Positions 11,113 to 23,802 are shown, counted from the first letter of the stretch. The stretch is 64,000 nt of DNA from Coprinellus micaceus (GCA_951394405.1 OX596334.1:186001-250000); one strand, 5' to 3'. Notes: generated by a model not told the origin, from the letters alone. Program-made: numbers and translations.

Positions 11113-13274
11113 ATGCAGCGGCCACTTCCAAACGAGCGCTGGGCGAAGACTATACCACGCCAAGTAGGTCTACCTCACAAATTTCACGCTAGCATCGTCC
11201 AACACTGAAAAGGTCCTTTCAAAGGCTTATGAGGGGTCATCTGAAGACTTGTGGAATATACAGTTCTCCCTCAATCTGGAGAACTGCAGTGTTGATGTGA
11301 TGAATGTGGCATTGAAACACTTGACGACATATGATTCAACATTGCCCGTCCAGCTCGAGCTCGAAAATTGCGGAGGAATAACGCTACGGAGAGTGCTGCC
11401 TTGCATACCTATCCTAACCACCTCGATATTGGCGGCAGACAAAAGCATCCAGCTTAGGAAAGTACTCGTGGAGCGTCTGAGCAACCAGGATGCCGTGGAC
11501 GCGCTCTGCCGCTGGGCTATCTTCTGTCTGTTTACCCCAGCTCAAAGCTTTCCACATAAGGCGGCTTCTAAGTACGTGGTCAGCTACGACACCATAGCCC
11601 AAACGTCTCGCGTACTCTCGATCCTTTTACCGCTCAACGCCGCCCTCCGACGAATTTTCCTATCCTCCACGGCGTTTGTGGATTTCGTCACCCACGTGTG
11701 GATGGATAAACTAGAGCGATCCGATGAGCTATTCATCGACCTTGACAACGAGTTCATGGAGTCATGCCCAGTTCTCTGGCTTCTCAAGACGTGCCTGGCC
11801 GACGAAGAGGGCAGGCGGGCCCTCCTGGATCGCTTTGAAGCGAACGGGCGTATTCACGAACTGCCATCGTCGTTCATTCATCGAGCGCAACAGTTGGGTG
11901 TTGTCCAAGACACCAGAGCGCAGCAGCTCGGCCTCGCAGTAAACGCCCCTGGCACGGTGCACCACCGCACTGCGGACTATCTCTTTGACTTGCTGGACAC
12001 TCTCCATAAAGCCCTTAATACTCACTTCCCCGCGCTTCGGCAACGCTTCCTCGCGGCGCACTATATGGGCGAACTATTGAAGGCCTTAGACGCCACATTC
12101 ACTCTTGTGGAGACCACTCAGGAAGGCGTCCCTCGTCAGTATCTAAAACCCCTCTGCAGCCTGCTGGTGCACGCCGCAGAGCAGTCCACCCGGGGAGTTC
12201 TTTACTGGAGGGATCTTGTAGCGTCGGGCCTTATCCCTCTCCTGGGCCGTATGTTAATCCCACTCACCCCATCCGAAACTCAACCCAGAACCGTTGGAAC
12301 CCACCTGGTGGAGACCCTCTCCTTGTTCACCATCTATCCAGCCGTCCTTAAGAGCATTCGCTCTACAAACTCGAGCGCCTTATCCCAAAACATCAAAGGC
12401 TCTGACGCGCTGTGCGATGTTTGGGAGTCGCTAAGATATAGATGTTGGGATACTAGTCGAATCTTCCGCGCGACGGAGGGAATGTCGGCGATGTGTGACA
12501 ACGTTCAGGTGTGGTCGTTTTTGCCCTTAGTACGTTCGCGTGTTGATTGGCCCATTCCCAGTGCACTCGATCGACAGAGTCGGACTTCATTCCTAAGCAA
12601 TGCTCAGGATGTTCGTCGGTCGTATACTGTTCTGCAGACTGTCAGAGAACCGATTGGGTGCAGTTCCATCGGAGGGAATGTTGTCACGCTAGGGAAGACT
12701 ACTACAGTAAGTCCTCACCTGCTTCGCAAATCCTTGTCGATGTTCACAAGCTCCTGTTTTCCGCAGATCGAAAATCGACGGGCGCACTTTACAGCCACTC
12801 GATGCGCAAGTTCCACGCCAAATGGATCGAAGCTGAGTTCAACGAACCGTTGAATTCAAGCACCGTCCGTGAAATGGCACAGGACCATCGTGGTCATGCT
12901 GCACACGAGACTCTTTCCATATTCTTGTATATTGCAGCGGAGCAGGACATGAACGTCATTACCCTGCGCGATAAAACGTGGTGGACCGCAAAGGCCCATT
13001 GGCCTTTCACTCAGGACTTCCTCGAGCCCCGTATCTCCGCGATAATGGACCAGTACAAGTTGGGAGCCTTCACTGAAGATGTACGCATGGTCGAAGGCGT
13101 CTTTCACTTTGCAAAGGAGAAGATGGTGTATTTGACGGTGGTGTTGAAGAAGAAGGGCAAGAAATATGAAAGTATTTGGAGCCTCGCGAAGCATGCGTAC
13201 GTTCCACATTCTTCCACTTTGTGAGATTCGTTGACTCACCGACCTCTGATAGCGACTGTGTCAAAAACGTGTAA
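11113..13274 (+). CDS. MYND zinc-finger protein, paralogue 4
   Basis: Predicted 647-aa family member. Exons: 11113-11163, 11213-12508, 12562-12706, 12767-13196, 13253-13274; every junction is GT-AG and the phases fit. The finger exon begins at the second Cys (MCDNVQ|C...) and continues with QCSGC, YCSADC, and the His and Cys of FHRREC. The C-terminal domain carries the family signature (SMRKFH, TWWTAK, DFLEPRISAIMDQYK, VYLTVVLKKK). No signal peptide or membrane helix. The next gene, paralogue 5, points toward it, and their 3' ends are about 130 bp apart. Confidence 0.82.
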
Positions 13275-13408
13275 TTCCATGCCAGTGATACCTGAATCCG
13301 TAGATACCGGGCCCTACGGCATTACCAGTTTTCGCGAGACTCACTGAAGGACGTCCGGTCACAAGTACTATACAAGCACGAGTTACCGGGCCGCAGATAT
13401 ATGCCCCT

Positions 13409-15520
13409 TCAAAAAATGGATAGTGGTCTGGGATTTCGAGTCAGTCGCTATCCGGATGTTTGTCAATCCGAACACTCACCCACACCGAGCCGCACTAAAC
13501 ACTGACTGGAATCTCCCATCTTCCTGCCTCAGCAGTACGGCCAAGTACATCACGCTTTCCTTTCCCAGAGGTGGGAGGATAAGCTCCGACAATACCAACT
13601 TGCCCTCCGACTTTCTATACCTCTCCATCAGTGCTTCAAAGCGAGGGAAGAGGTAGTCCGGCGGGTTAAGATCGTCCATCCCTTCCCCGTTCCACCATTC
13701 GTCTACGCTCCGATGAACGACCTTTTCGTCCCCGGTTGTGGCATAGTCGAAGGCCGTGACCGTGTCAGGATTGACATAGTCGGCTTTGAATAATGTTTCA
13801 AGCATGGCGGTGTGATACGCCCTCGAGCTATGGCTGTACGATCCCTTCACAAGTCGGCGACCTAGCAATGCGCCCGTACAATCTTAGGTGAGGCTACTAC
13901 CCCAGCCGAGTCGAAGGAAACTCACTTGCGCGGTCCCGTTTGGCTGGCAGACACTCAGAGTGATGCATCCGGCTCCAATCCGCCGTTTGGCAAGTGCCTG
14001 AGCAATAGACGACCGAACAGCACCCTGAGCACTCCCTGGACGCCTCGGATCCTAATAGGATTCGCTCTCCCTGGGTGAGCTGGCACTGCGGCGGCGACAA
14101 GGAGAACAGTCAGTGAGATCCGACCCCATCGAACTATCACTCACTTGCACATTATCGCAGATACGAGGTATTACCCGATCAGCGCCTTGGTCCAGCATCG
14201 GCTGCAACACCTCTACCCTGTTCATGATATTTCCCCAGAATTGCACCCAATTCGTTGAGTCCATTCCAGTTGCAGGGGGGCCCTTCGGATATGCTCGATT
14301 GCATTCCTGGAGGACAACAGGATACAACGTGTATCCACCCAGTTTGCTCAAAACCATGTACATCCGCCGCTGAGATTCTCCCGATAAGTTGTTGGTCAGA
14401 CAAGAAAGAGCGTCCAGGAAGCCTCCCGAGACGAGGTCCGCCCAATTTCTGGAGCATCGGCTACGCGCTTCCAGAGCGAGGCGTAAGAGATGAAGGATGG
14501 TGGGGTAGAGTGCATGGATAATACGGGCTGGTTTCTCGCTCTTGACCGCGACTTGGGTGGCAATCTTGACTGAGCTCGCAACCACCTTCAAAAATCGAAG
14601 GCGCGTTAGCGCCTCGAACAAAGCCGGGGTATAGGGAATGATATTCTTCAGGACATCGACGATAGTGCAGATAGTGCTGATGCGACCCATGTTGAAACCA
14701 TGGGATGAAAGGGTCCCATCGGAAAGGCCCCTAGATGCATATTGAACCCGTTTCAAAGTCGCCTTTGCAAACCCCGAGAAACCGTCGGCGCCAAGGATCT
14801 CCAACAGAATACCCCAGTCTTCAGGGCTCCCATCTTTCAGAGCCTTCGCCATGAGGGAAGCAATGGAACATGCTTGATCTTGACCCATCGCGGTAAAGTA
14901 CCCTCTGACATCCTCTTCTTGGTCCGTCCACATCTGGTAGACCAGTCGACAGAAGGTAGGCGATGATAAGGAAGCCTTAAGGGGGGACGTCCCCGGGTCA
15001 GGGTGTAGGTGGCTCATCAACTCGGGGAAGAGCATGGCGTACGTCATGTATAACTCCAAACGCTGCGCAGGGACCTCGACGGAGCCCCGCGGCCCAGATA
15101 CGAACCCAATCCCAGAGCGTAGGGAGAATTTGATCCAGCCACAGATAGCGTCCAGGTTTCTGAAGTAGAACGTTGCAAGAGCTGTTCGAGTTGACTGGTG
15201 GTACCCTGACTTCGAACTCGTGGAGATCTTGAAGAGCATGAGAAGAGACAGGGTTCCGGCATTCGCCCGGCGGGTATAGTCCTCGTCATTCTGGGTGGGA
15301 GGCTCGATGGAGACGTTAGACTCTATCACATCGATAAATCCCTCGCCGAGGTTTTCGTGCGATATTGAGTGATACAGAGCTCGCAAGCTGGCTTCGTCGC
15401 CTGCGTTGGCCGCCGATAACATCTAAACTCAAGGTCAGCAATCATTGTGTAGCAAGGCATCAGATCGCGAGCCCTCACATCCTGAAACCGTCGTGGAGGT
15501 GCAGAAGATCTCCGGGACAT
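13409..15520 (-). CDS. MYND zinc-finger protein, paralogue 5
   Basis: Predicted 626-aa family member, on the minus strand. Exons from 5' to 3': 15520-15479, 15422-14145, 14085-13926, 13861-13480, 13427-13409. The first exon (ending RRFQD) closely resembles that of broken paralogue 3 (ending RRFQE), and the two share the GATA promoter array, so they form a recent pair. The finger is complete (ICDNVQ|C, ECSGCC, YCSGTC, H and C of HHSEC). The last exon of 19 nt was placed by analogy with paralogues; a nearer acceptor would give an intron of only 32 nt. Confidence 0.8.
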
Positions 15521-15636
15521 ATCGCCTTGTCTTGTGTGTACTGCTCGGTGAGTGAGAAATATCGGTGGCGGTCGAGAATAAACCTTCAAGTTGGGCGACA
15601 GCGTGGGGGGCTGGCGGCATTCTCCGAAAATATCGC

Positions 15637-15649
15637 ATCTTATCTTATC
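15637..15649 (-). promoter_or_regulatory. Tandem GATA sites upstream of MYND paralogue 5
   Basis: GATAAGATAAGAT read on the minus strand, about 120 bp before the start at 15520, identical to the arrays at 5214-5226 and 7730-7742. A GCGCCCATCG stretch lies about 50 bp further upstream. Confidence 0.5.
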
Positions 15650-16189
15650 TCGAGACATACGATTGTTCCGCACAAACGCCTGGCTCATCTGCGACGCGCC
15701 CATCGCCCGAGGGGAAATGGCGCCGGCTTTAATACCTAGATGTGTACAAGAAGGTCCATAGTTTCACGGGCACCAGGCCGACTGAGAGGTCCCCGATGCA
15801 CGGTTGCTCGTCTTTGAGAGGGCCCAAGCTGGAGACATGATCTGGAAACCTGAGCCATCCACCACAAACTAGCAATATAAACATATCGACTAATGAATAC
15901 TCGTGCCAGAGAAGAGACGTACACGGCAGCGACACTGCCCTAGTACCGTGTTGGGGCCAGGCGAAAGCCTGGAAATCGGGTCCAAAAACTTGGTAAGATA
16001 ATTTCTTGGACGGCGTATCCCAGGGGGGTGGCAAAATCGCAGTACACCAATGTCCTCGCACTTTCTGCAAAGGGGACTTCAACAAGCGCCCATCACCCCA
16101 TGACATAGACAGGTCATGGGCCTAATGGCCCGTATGGGTTGGCACATAGTCCAACTCACATGGGCCAAATGGGCCCATATGGCCCCACC
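15650..16189. other. Gene-free stretch with GGCCCAT repeats
   Basis: No gene supported. AACAAGCGCCC occurs at 16081-16091. Between about 16110 and 16190 the motif ATGGGCC or GGCCCAT occurs repeatedly on both strands and marks the break point of the truncated MYND copy that follows. Confidence 0.35.
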
Positions 16190-16628
16190 TGGAGGCGGCA
16201 GACGACATCAAAAACTGCGAGAGCTCCGCATCAATAGCCAGGAGAGCGATGAGAAGTCGTGCTTACAAGAGGTATGTTTCTTTCCAAGAGCCTGCGTCGC
16301 CGGGGAGGCATGGCTGCCCGGTCTGCAAGCCGAGCCTTGTCCAATCACATACGGATCCATAGAGCTCCGGGATGAGGGCTGATTTTACAGAAGAGCTCAT
16401 TTCACCTCCGGACCCCTCGATAACCTCCCAGAACGGCTTGAGGCAAACAGAGGCTAACAGTATGGCCGTTCCAGAGTCGTCGCGTTCACCAGTCGCGATT
16501 GGGCTGGGACAGGCAGATAGGTGCTTGAAAATGATGGGAAACATTTTGAGAGTAACCTCATCGGCGTTCCCGTGAGCCCTCAGCCGTCGCAGATCCTCGA
16601 GGCCTTGTATGAGGCCTTGGGAAGGGAC
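16190..16628 (-). pseudogene. Truncated MYND-family relic (N-terminal part)
   Basis: Starting after a CTGACAG acceptor at 16629, the minus strand reads about 118 codons that align with the beginning of exon 2 of the MYND paralogues (GLEDLRRL..., VCDWTRLGLQTG, then DAGSWKETYLL). An in-frame TAA at 16263-16265 interrupts it, after which the same frame still matches paralogue 6 (LLIALLAIDAELSQFLMSSAAS against LLHDLLGLDEEV...). Homology ends near 16190 in GGCCCAT-rich DNA, so the finger and C-terminus are lost. A minus-strand AATAAGCGCC at 16895-16904 may be its old promoter element. Confidence 0.6.
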
Positions 16629-17653
16629 CTGTCAGTACGAATCAGTTTGAAGTGACTGCTTTCCACGACATAAGCATTCGCACTGGTCCCCGTACCTCAG
16701 GAACAACCGGATGGCTTCGAGTAGGCGTCGCCCGCCCTGGCCTACGAGGGGGCATATCTGTGCTTGAGTCAGCCCCAGTGAACCGGTTGTGGTAGGGGAG
16801 AAAGGTATAATGCAGAGCCCCGCGATTGCAGCTGCAGGGCGCACCGGATCAACGAAAATGAGTTGCCGGACGCGCTCACGTGCTAATCCCGATTGGCGCT
16901 TATTTTCGCGCCGACCCAAACAAATGGGAAGTGCGCATTCAATGATCAATCCTTCTCTCGTCGAGGAGACAGTGCCACTAAGGGTTACCCATGCGCACAG
17001 ATGGTTGCTCTCACTACTGTTGGACGTTATGGATATCGTCTTTCCTATTTCATCTCGTACATCACTCATCGAAGCACGCTTCTATTACTCGTCCATCGCG
17101 AACCCTTAGATATTCATACTTATAGTTCGCTTTTCTCGTTCACTCAACCTCAGCTTGTTGCTTCTGACTTCATCCTGAGGTGTGAGTTTCTTTCTTGTTC
17201 TCTCTTAGTTTCCCTAGACTTATAATGATACTATTCTCCGTGTATTTACTATTTAGTAACCGTTGTCTAGGTTAACAACTACCTCACGGAACATTGCAGC
17301 TGACCCATGCCTGTCGAGCCCCATGGCTCAGGAGTCAGGCGGTCATTCAAGTGACCTCTTCAATGTTTTATTTGTACCCCGAATAGAATATTCCGAACAT
17401 CTCTCGGGGAGTGACAGGCCTTGTACAATATCGTGGCCCCGTGCTTATAGATCACAGGAATTTATCCACGCCTAGTGCTTAGCACATTAATATCCTCATG
17501 AAACTTCGTCTTGTGAACACCGCCGAGATGGTATAACGCCTAATATTACAATAACGTACTCGTACTCTTCCAGGGTTCCAGTATCGCTCTTCGCGCTCTT
17601 CGCACACTTCCGTTGTCACTTCCACTACATCGCAACTACCCATTGCGCAACTA
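16629..17653. other. Gene-free stretch
   Basis: No coding gene recognised. The part nearest 16629 probably holds the lost first exon and promoter of the MYND relic. The part from 17110 to 17480 is T-rich with several donor- and acceptor-like sites but no conserved reading frame. Confidence 0.3.
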
Positions 17654-19145
17654 TCATCCCTGGCATTGAGCCACACGACATCCATGATGTCTCCTCGCCA
17701 TCCTCGTCACCACGCTCAGATCGCTCTTCTTTGACCTTTCCAAAAGACGCAGCATCCAAGGGAGGCTTAGTGCTCGCTTCTGGATCCTCGGGAGGAACGC
17801 ATCTACCTCCGCCTTAGGGGCTGATCGACAATTCCCGTGTATCCCCACGATAAGCTCCATGACCTTCAACCTATCGAGCGTAAAGTCCGAATTCTTCGGG
17901 ACGAGGACTCTTTCGAGTCGCCTCCATCTACTGTTGAGAAAATTGGCGTCGATGTCGATAAACCTCCATCCGGGCCCGCCAATCCACACTTTGATGGTGA
18001 GGTACTGTAAGGCTTTCAGCTTGCGAAGGGTGCTATCCGAACACAGGCCTTGCCAAGGATCGCTGATGACCCCTGGCGGGTCTGACAGGGCGAAGACGAT
18101 ATCAACGGAGAGCGACGTAAGCGTGCAGAATGCGTCGGAACTGAGATGCCTCAGAGGGTTGAGGTGCTGGTACGCATTCGCAGCTCGCAAAGCGCCGAAT
18201 GGGTGGTCCTCGGAGGTGTATAGCTCGAGTGTGCGAATCTGTGTCGCATGACCGAGTATGACCTTCTTGGCATGTTCCTCGTATTGATTCCCCCCGAATG
18301 AGGTGTGGAGAGTGTCAATAGTGGTGAAGGTGACCGGGTGCCGGGATCCCGGGGACAAATCCCACCCAATGTCGTACGCCGCGCTACCTGTAAGGTAGAG
18401 TTTTTTGATGAGTAGAGGGTTGTGTGGGCCGTCTTCGATAGGCTCGCTGGGGTGGCTATTAGCGCTGAGCAAGCATATTCAGACAACGGAATACGTACTG
18501 GCAGTCAGATCCGTCGAGCTGTAGTACCTCAAGCCCCCGCGCCTTGCATATCACCTCGGCCGGAATGCGGATATTCTTGAGGATAAGCGTCCTCAAGGAG
18601 TCGTTCCCAATCAAAGCCCGAAATGCCTCATACAGCTTTGGGTACCCTGGCTTCCTCCCCTTTCGCCACTTTGTTGAGGTGAAATGCGCCCAATCCAGTG
18701 CATCATTATCTCCTTCTCTTGACTCTTCATGCTCAATGTGCAAGTAGTGCACTTGCGTCAAGTGTTCGAGTGCTGTCGCAGCCTCAGTTGCGTCTCGGAG
18801 GGGCCTCGATATTCTGGGAAGTCGGTAGAGAAGACTGAGGACATATTTCCCCAATTGAGGACGCTCTGCGATGAGCTCGGAAAAGCGTCGAGTAAGGTCA
18901 GGCCCATGGTAGGTTAATCCATTGACGGTCCAGGACGGGGGCTGAATGACCACGTATTCGAATAGTGCTGCCTGACATGTGTCCACAAAGTCCGACCGAA
19001 CGAACGAGAGGCTTTGAATATCATTGCGCCACTGGCCTTTCACGAGCCGAGCTCTGATTCGTCTCAACCGCACGATCATTTGAACGATCTCGGGAGGTAA
19101 ATACGGGGCCTGAGCAAGGTTGATGCCGTTCTCAGTGAAAGCCAT
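17654..19145 (-). CDS. F-box-like protein, paralogue 1
   Basis: Predicted 479-aa protein from two exons, 19145-18499 and 18446-17654, with a 52-nt intron. The N-terminus YLPPEIVQMIV resembles the opening of an F-box, followed by a region of leucine-rich character (LTQVHYLHIEHE, LRTLILKNI, LEVLQLDGSDC). The intron lies right after the LEVLQLDGSDC segment, the same place as in the related genes at 28564-30709 and 37763-39190, which supports common descent. A role in substrate recognition by an SCF ligase is an inference from the F-box-like start only. AAATAAGCGCC at 19247-19257 lies about 100 bp upstream of the start. Confidence 0.65.
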
Positions 19146-19381
19146 TGGAAGGAGAACAGAGGCTGCGATCAACAGCAGTTGACTTGCCGAAGAACAAATC
19201 GGGCATCCTGTGTTTGGCGTGATGGGAGGCGTTTGCGCGCACACGCAAATAAGCGCCTACCTTCCTAATTAAGCCGAGTGACCTGACACTGCACAGTGGA
19301 TAGGTTCTACAGATAATGTGAGGAATGCGGCCCAACTGTGCAAGTATCTCAGTACAATTTAAGGTAGGGGCCGTGTGAACA

Positions 19382-19554
19382 TGTAACTTCGGTGAACAGA
19401 AATACAGTCGGGGCATCCTTCCGAAGGGCACTATCCAAAATCGGTTTCCTACAGATTGAAGATATCACCAGGGGCTACAATCTGTAGGAAGCCGATTCCC
19501 ATTATCTTTCGAAATGAGGATGCCCCACGTGAATCCGTTTTACCCGAAGTTACA
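19382..19554. repeat. Long imperfect inverted repeat (MITE-like hairpin)
   Basis: Two arms of about 75 nt facing each other: TGTAACTTCGG at 19382-19392 pairs with CCGAAGTTACA at 19544-19554, GGGGCATCCT pairs with AGGATGCCCC, and a 20-nt inner block at 19439-19458 pairs with 19478-19497 with two mismatches. The loop is only about 19 nt. It could be a fold-back MITE or source of a hairpin RNA. No clear target-site duplication was found. It lies between the divergent F-box-like gene and MYND paralogue 6. Confidence 0.65.
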
Positions 19555-19903
19555 CTTTTACTTGTCTTCTGCCTTACCTCAAATTTGTCCCAAATTTGTC
19601 CACCTCCAACTTCACCAGGCTCCAGCCGGCCATTTTGTGGTCGAAGAGTTGATTGCTATTTTGGATGGCTAGCCCAATCTCAGAGCCGCCTAAGTTACAC
19701 CTGCGAAGACAATTTCCCTACTCCCAACAAGCTCTCTCGGAATGGAAGTTAAGAGAGTCGGCCGCTAAACTGCATTGTCAGGGGCTTGTGGCCAGTGGGC
19801 GGAGATATTCGGCGGCCGCCGGTGTGACCGAGCGCCACGGAGCATTCTCGCGTGACGAACCTCGACTTCCGACTTCCATCCCAAACTTATCCCGCAGGGC
19901 GAA

Positions 19904-22100
19904 ATGACGGACACCAAGCGGGTACGTGTCCCAATTATGGCGACCTGGTTGAGAGATATTTACCTAGCTACGCCTGTAGCTCATTTCTCGCGCAAGGCAA
20001 GGATCGGTGCATGATCTCCAAGCGCTGTTCTGCTTTTTGATGCAGCATCCGGAGAAATTCAACATTCAGATGCTCGAGGTCGCTTTGGTTCACCTGGTAG
20101 GCGACTACGAACCCAATCCACGACACCTCGCCGTTGCAGATCAACTACACCTCGACCGAGCCGTGGCTTGCCTCACGCTGGTCCATTTTACCTGCTTAGG
20201 TCATGTACAGTCTCAGTCTCCCCAAGCAAGGGAGGCAGGGAACCTGATACGTGGAACAACGGACAGAATTCGGCGATGGGTGAGCGCTTTTCTGAGGCTT
20301 GGAGTTTACACCCCTACCTATCACATGGATCCGGGTCCAGACTACAGAGAGTCGTACCTGAGGAACGCAGACTTGCTGCACGACCTCCTTGGGCTTGACG
20401 AAGAGGTCCACAAGGAGCTTGCGTCATCTACAGCATTTGCTGAGCTCGTTCTGGGGGTGTGGATTGCGAAGGACTCTGATGGAACACTCTACATGGATGT
20501 GGATTATTCACGTGGACGAGGGTGTCCGATGGCCTCCTTCCTCCGCAAATTCGTAGATATCGAGGAAGGAAGGGAAGCCTTATTGCAGCAGCTGCTGTCT
20601 ACACGCGCCTCTTCCACTCTCGAGTTCGCCAAGGCAACAGTAGAGCGGGTTCGGCTGGTACGAAATGCGGCACTCGCAGGTGCTGACCCCCACCAAGTGG
20701 TCCGGTCACTTGGTTCTCTCTGGCTGACATACCAGAGTTTGTCGGAGTTCAACGACTATTTCTACCGTTCTTTCTCCAAAGCCAACTACGTCTACGAATT
20801 CTGCTCTACCCTCGATACGGTCTCCAAGGCCTTCATCGAGCAAGGTGCCGTGGAGGACTTGTTCCGCCGGTTGATGGTCTTGGTTTCGATGGTCGGTACG
20901 GGTGGCCCTGACAATCTGGGTTTATACAACCTCAAGCATGCCCAAGACATCGTCTCTGCCGGATTCATAGGCCTTCTGTGTCGCGTTACCACCTCCCTTC
21001 CCACCAGCGACGATCATCCCAACGGGACTGGAACCGTCCTACTTAATATGATCGGCAAATATACTACCTATACGCGTGTTCTTGATGAGCTCATGCGCGC
21101 GGAGTTTCCGGCATCGTTAGGTTCTCTACTCATTGAAAGGGTTGCCACTTGGGGTGGCCCATTCTCTGTGGCTTGGGAGCTCTTTCATACTGTCCTCTCG
21201 GAGCGCATGAAGTTGCCTCGGTCCATGACCGAGAACTTTATGCTGTGCGATAACCCTTCGGTGAGTTTGATAGACTCTTTCCAAACTACCCGATCGAAAG
21301 TAACCCACTCTTGCACAGTGTTCGGAGACATCCCATGCTGAGTACAAGGAATGCTCATGGTGCTCATCGGTGGTGTATTGCTCGCCCAAATGTCAGAGGG
21401 AGGACTGGAGTGAGTTTCATCAATACGAATGCGACAGTGCACGGAAGGAGCGCGCTTGTAAGTCACCACCGGCTTCCCGACTTTGAACCCCCTCTGATCC
21501 ACATCTAGCGAGAAAGGCGTCCTGTTCCTGGTACAGCCAGAAACAACGCAGCGCCCATGCAGCGATGGCACAATCGGCGTATAACGGGGTTTCCGTGGGT
21601 GGTGACGTGCTGCCATTTTCCCCCCGCTATACGTCTAAACGTTTCGTCCCCGTTGTCGACTACACCACCCTCAATGTTACCCTCTTCGATCTGGACACCG
21701 AAGTGGACGACCTGGGGTCCCATCTGGAGTTGGACTTTCCTCAAGAATACCTCGAGCCCCGCATGCGCTCGATGCTCCAAGAACACATCTCCGGGGAGGG
21801 GCTGTCCCGGACACGCATTGCTTCGTTCTGGTTCGCGTTCTCGAAAACGGAGATTATCACGCTACTTGCAAAGCTGAAGAAGAGAGAAAACTCCGAATAC
21901 TTTGAGCTGAAGTATTGCGTCGCTCGGCACGGGTTCGTCGTTCTTTTGTGCTCATCCAATTGCCTTTCTCAAGTTCTTGTTTGATGCACAGTCGTAGCTC
22001 GCTCGTCCCTCCCGTTAATCTTCTCTACCGGGAAACACGCATCGCAAAAGGGACGGAACCTGAGGAGCCCTTGGAAATCAACGCACTGCGACCGACTTAA
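19904..22100 (+). CDS. MYND zinc-finger protein, paralogue 6
   Basis: Predicted 656-aa family member. Exons: 19904-19921, 19980-21260, 21319-21457, 21509-21932, 21992-22100. The first exon encodes only six residues (MTDTKR). The finger is complete (LCDNPS|C, ECSWCSS, YCSPKC, H and C of FHQYEC). The last exon is longer than in the paralogues and adds about 36 residues rich in Glu and Pro; its donor GTTCGT is weaker than usual, so this C-terminal tail is less certain. The family C-terminal domain is present (LDFPQEYLEPRM, YCVARHG). Confidence 0.78.
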
Positions 22101-23067
22101 GCTTGATGGTGTCAAAGAATCGGTCAAGTGAGGATCCCGTTCGTTTCATTGCCCTCTCTATTACAAGCCCTATATGTATGTAAGCCTCCTCGATGCTGGA
22201 TCAAGGTGGAGGCGAGGTGAATCGTTCAAACCAATCAACCAGAACCAGCCACACCCACCGCGCCACGGCCTCGGAGAACAACCGGGGAAATCAACCATCG
22301 AGGGGATGACGACATGGCACGGCGCCATTCCCCTGAGCCACTCTATCACCCCGACTCCCATGTTGGCAATGGAGCACTGCCTGTTGTTATGACCTCGACG
22401 TTTGTGACCTCACCTGCGTTCCGTTTCTTGTTCGTTCTTTATCATCATTCCGCAAGCCACCCATCCTCCCTCCCAACTGGCTGAAGGGAGCCGCCGTCAG
22501 GACGGCGCTGTAACTTAAGTCATAGCTCGAAGGTCCGACCATTTCACTGGAACGTTATCATGACACTTATACTGTGCTTTCAGAAGATAGACGCTGTGTC
22601 AGCCTAGAAGTTGAACAGCGAGGGCCCAATACATCGCCCAGGTAAAGCCTTAATAGAAGCGAACCCGTCCAGCAAACCGTTCCTCGTCTCCATTATACCC
22701 GGCTCCCCCCTCCGTGCCTCCACTACGTACGTCCTTCATTCCCTCCTACATCCTGAAGCATTAAGTTCAAAACAGCCCGCACTCCCGTTTGCCTCCGTTT
22801 CGATTGACTCAGCAAGTCACCTTTCATTCACCGAGTCAGCTCCGTAGCGCCCATAAGTAGCGCAAACAGCAGTCCATGCGCCAAGTCTAGAAGATCGCCC
22901 GTTGTGGGAACCCAGGCGCTAGTCTTCACTGCATTCTCCGAGATATCGCTCGTCCGGCCACATAGAAGACCGAGTCATCGAGAAGCGACTCTTTTCGCCT
23001 ACATAAAGCTCCCCCACACCTCGACCACCCATAACGCCCCTACTCCTTCACTTACCCGCCACACGAC
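22101..23067. other. Gene-free stretch
   Basis: No gene seen. It contains a short perfect hairpin (GCCGTC-AG-GACGGC near 22494-22507) and GTAGCGCCC at 22844-22852, about 220 bp before the next start. Confidence 0.35.
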
Positions 23068-23802
23068 ATGACGGAATACGACTACTCCCCCGCAGCCCTT
23101 GAGGCATGGAGGAAGAAGCAGGATAGAATATCGAAGTGGGCTTCGAAGACATCCCTCCACAAACACCCAAACCCTTTCACCCCGTCAGACAGACCTCGCG
23201 GTAGCGACTTCTACTCGAAACCCTCCACCCCCAGCGAAATATACGGCCCTGACAGGCCCCCCAGTCCGCCTAGGTCTGCGCCGGCGTTCGGATATGGGGG
23301 AGGCGGAGCACACTATGGAGGTGGAGGTGGCTACTTCACGGGGTACCCGGCAGCAGGTCCGTCATCACCCACCGTCCTGGTACCCAGGTGGAACGGACAT
23401 GCGTGGGTCTACGACACATCCAATGCATCCACACCCCAGTACGGCTCACCATCCCGAGAACACCCTCCCCACCAACCACGCCCAAAGCCTCATCGGCGAA
23501 GATCAATATCGGGACCCCCAACTTCACCGCCCTACGCGTCGTATGGGGGTGTCCCTCCGGGCTCTGCACCGATGGTCAGCTATAACGTGAACGGGAGAGT
23601 CAATGTGGTAACGCCAGTTGCCCAACCCCGACCCCAGTATTATCGAACGACGAGCTGGCAGCAGCCTCGACGATCGTCGTCGTTGTCTGTAACTTATCCT
23701 ATAGTACAGCCACTGGCGAGTCCACCAGTATACGGGGGAGGACCTGTGGTTTTCGTGAACGCTCCGAGGAAGAGCTCGAAGCTGAAGAAGGGTAGATATT
23801 GA
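23068..23802 (+). CDS. Pro/Gly/Ser-rich basic protein, unknown function
   Basis: Intronless 244-aa protein with a clear ATG. The N-terminal 35 residues are charged and possibly helical (AALEAWRKKQDRISKWASK). The rest is low complexity: a glycine stretch around residues 75-90 (YGGGGAHYGGGGG), proline- and serine-rich segments with SPxR/PSPP motifs, a repeated VPRWNGHAWVYD-like patch, and a lysine-rich tail (RKSSKLKKGRY). It has no signal peptide or membrane segment and is probably largely disordered. I do not recognise a named family. Confidence 0.7.
   Translation: MTEYDYSPAALEAWRKKQDRISKWASKTSLHKHPNPFTPSDRPRGSDFYSKPSTPSEIYGPDRPPSPPRSAPAFGYGGGGAHYGGGGGYFTGYPAAGPSSPTVLVPRWNGHAWVYDTSNASTPQYGSPSREHPPHQPRPKPHRRRSISGPPTSPPYASYGGVPPGSAPMVSYNVNGRVNVVTPVAQPRPQYYRTTSWQQPRRSSSLSVTYPIVQPLASPPVYGGGPVVFVNAPRKSSKLKKGRY

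Noticed and set aside
16110..16195. GGCCCAT-rich palindromes suspected as another MITE
   Set aside because: Repeats are imperfect, with no clear terminal repeats or target duplication.
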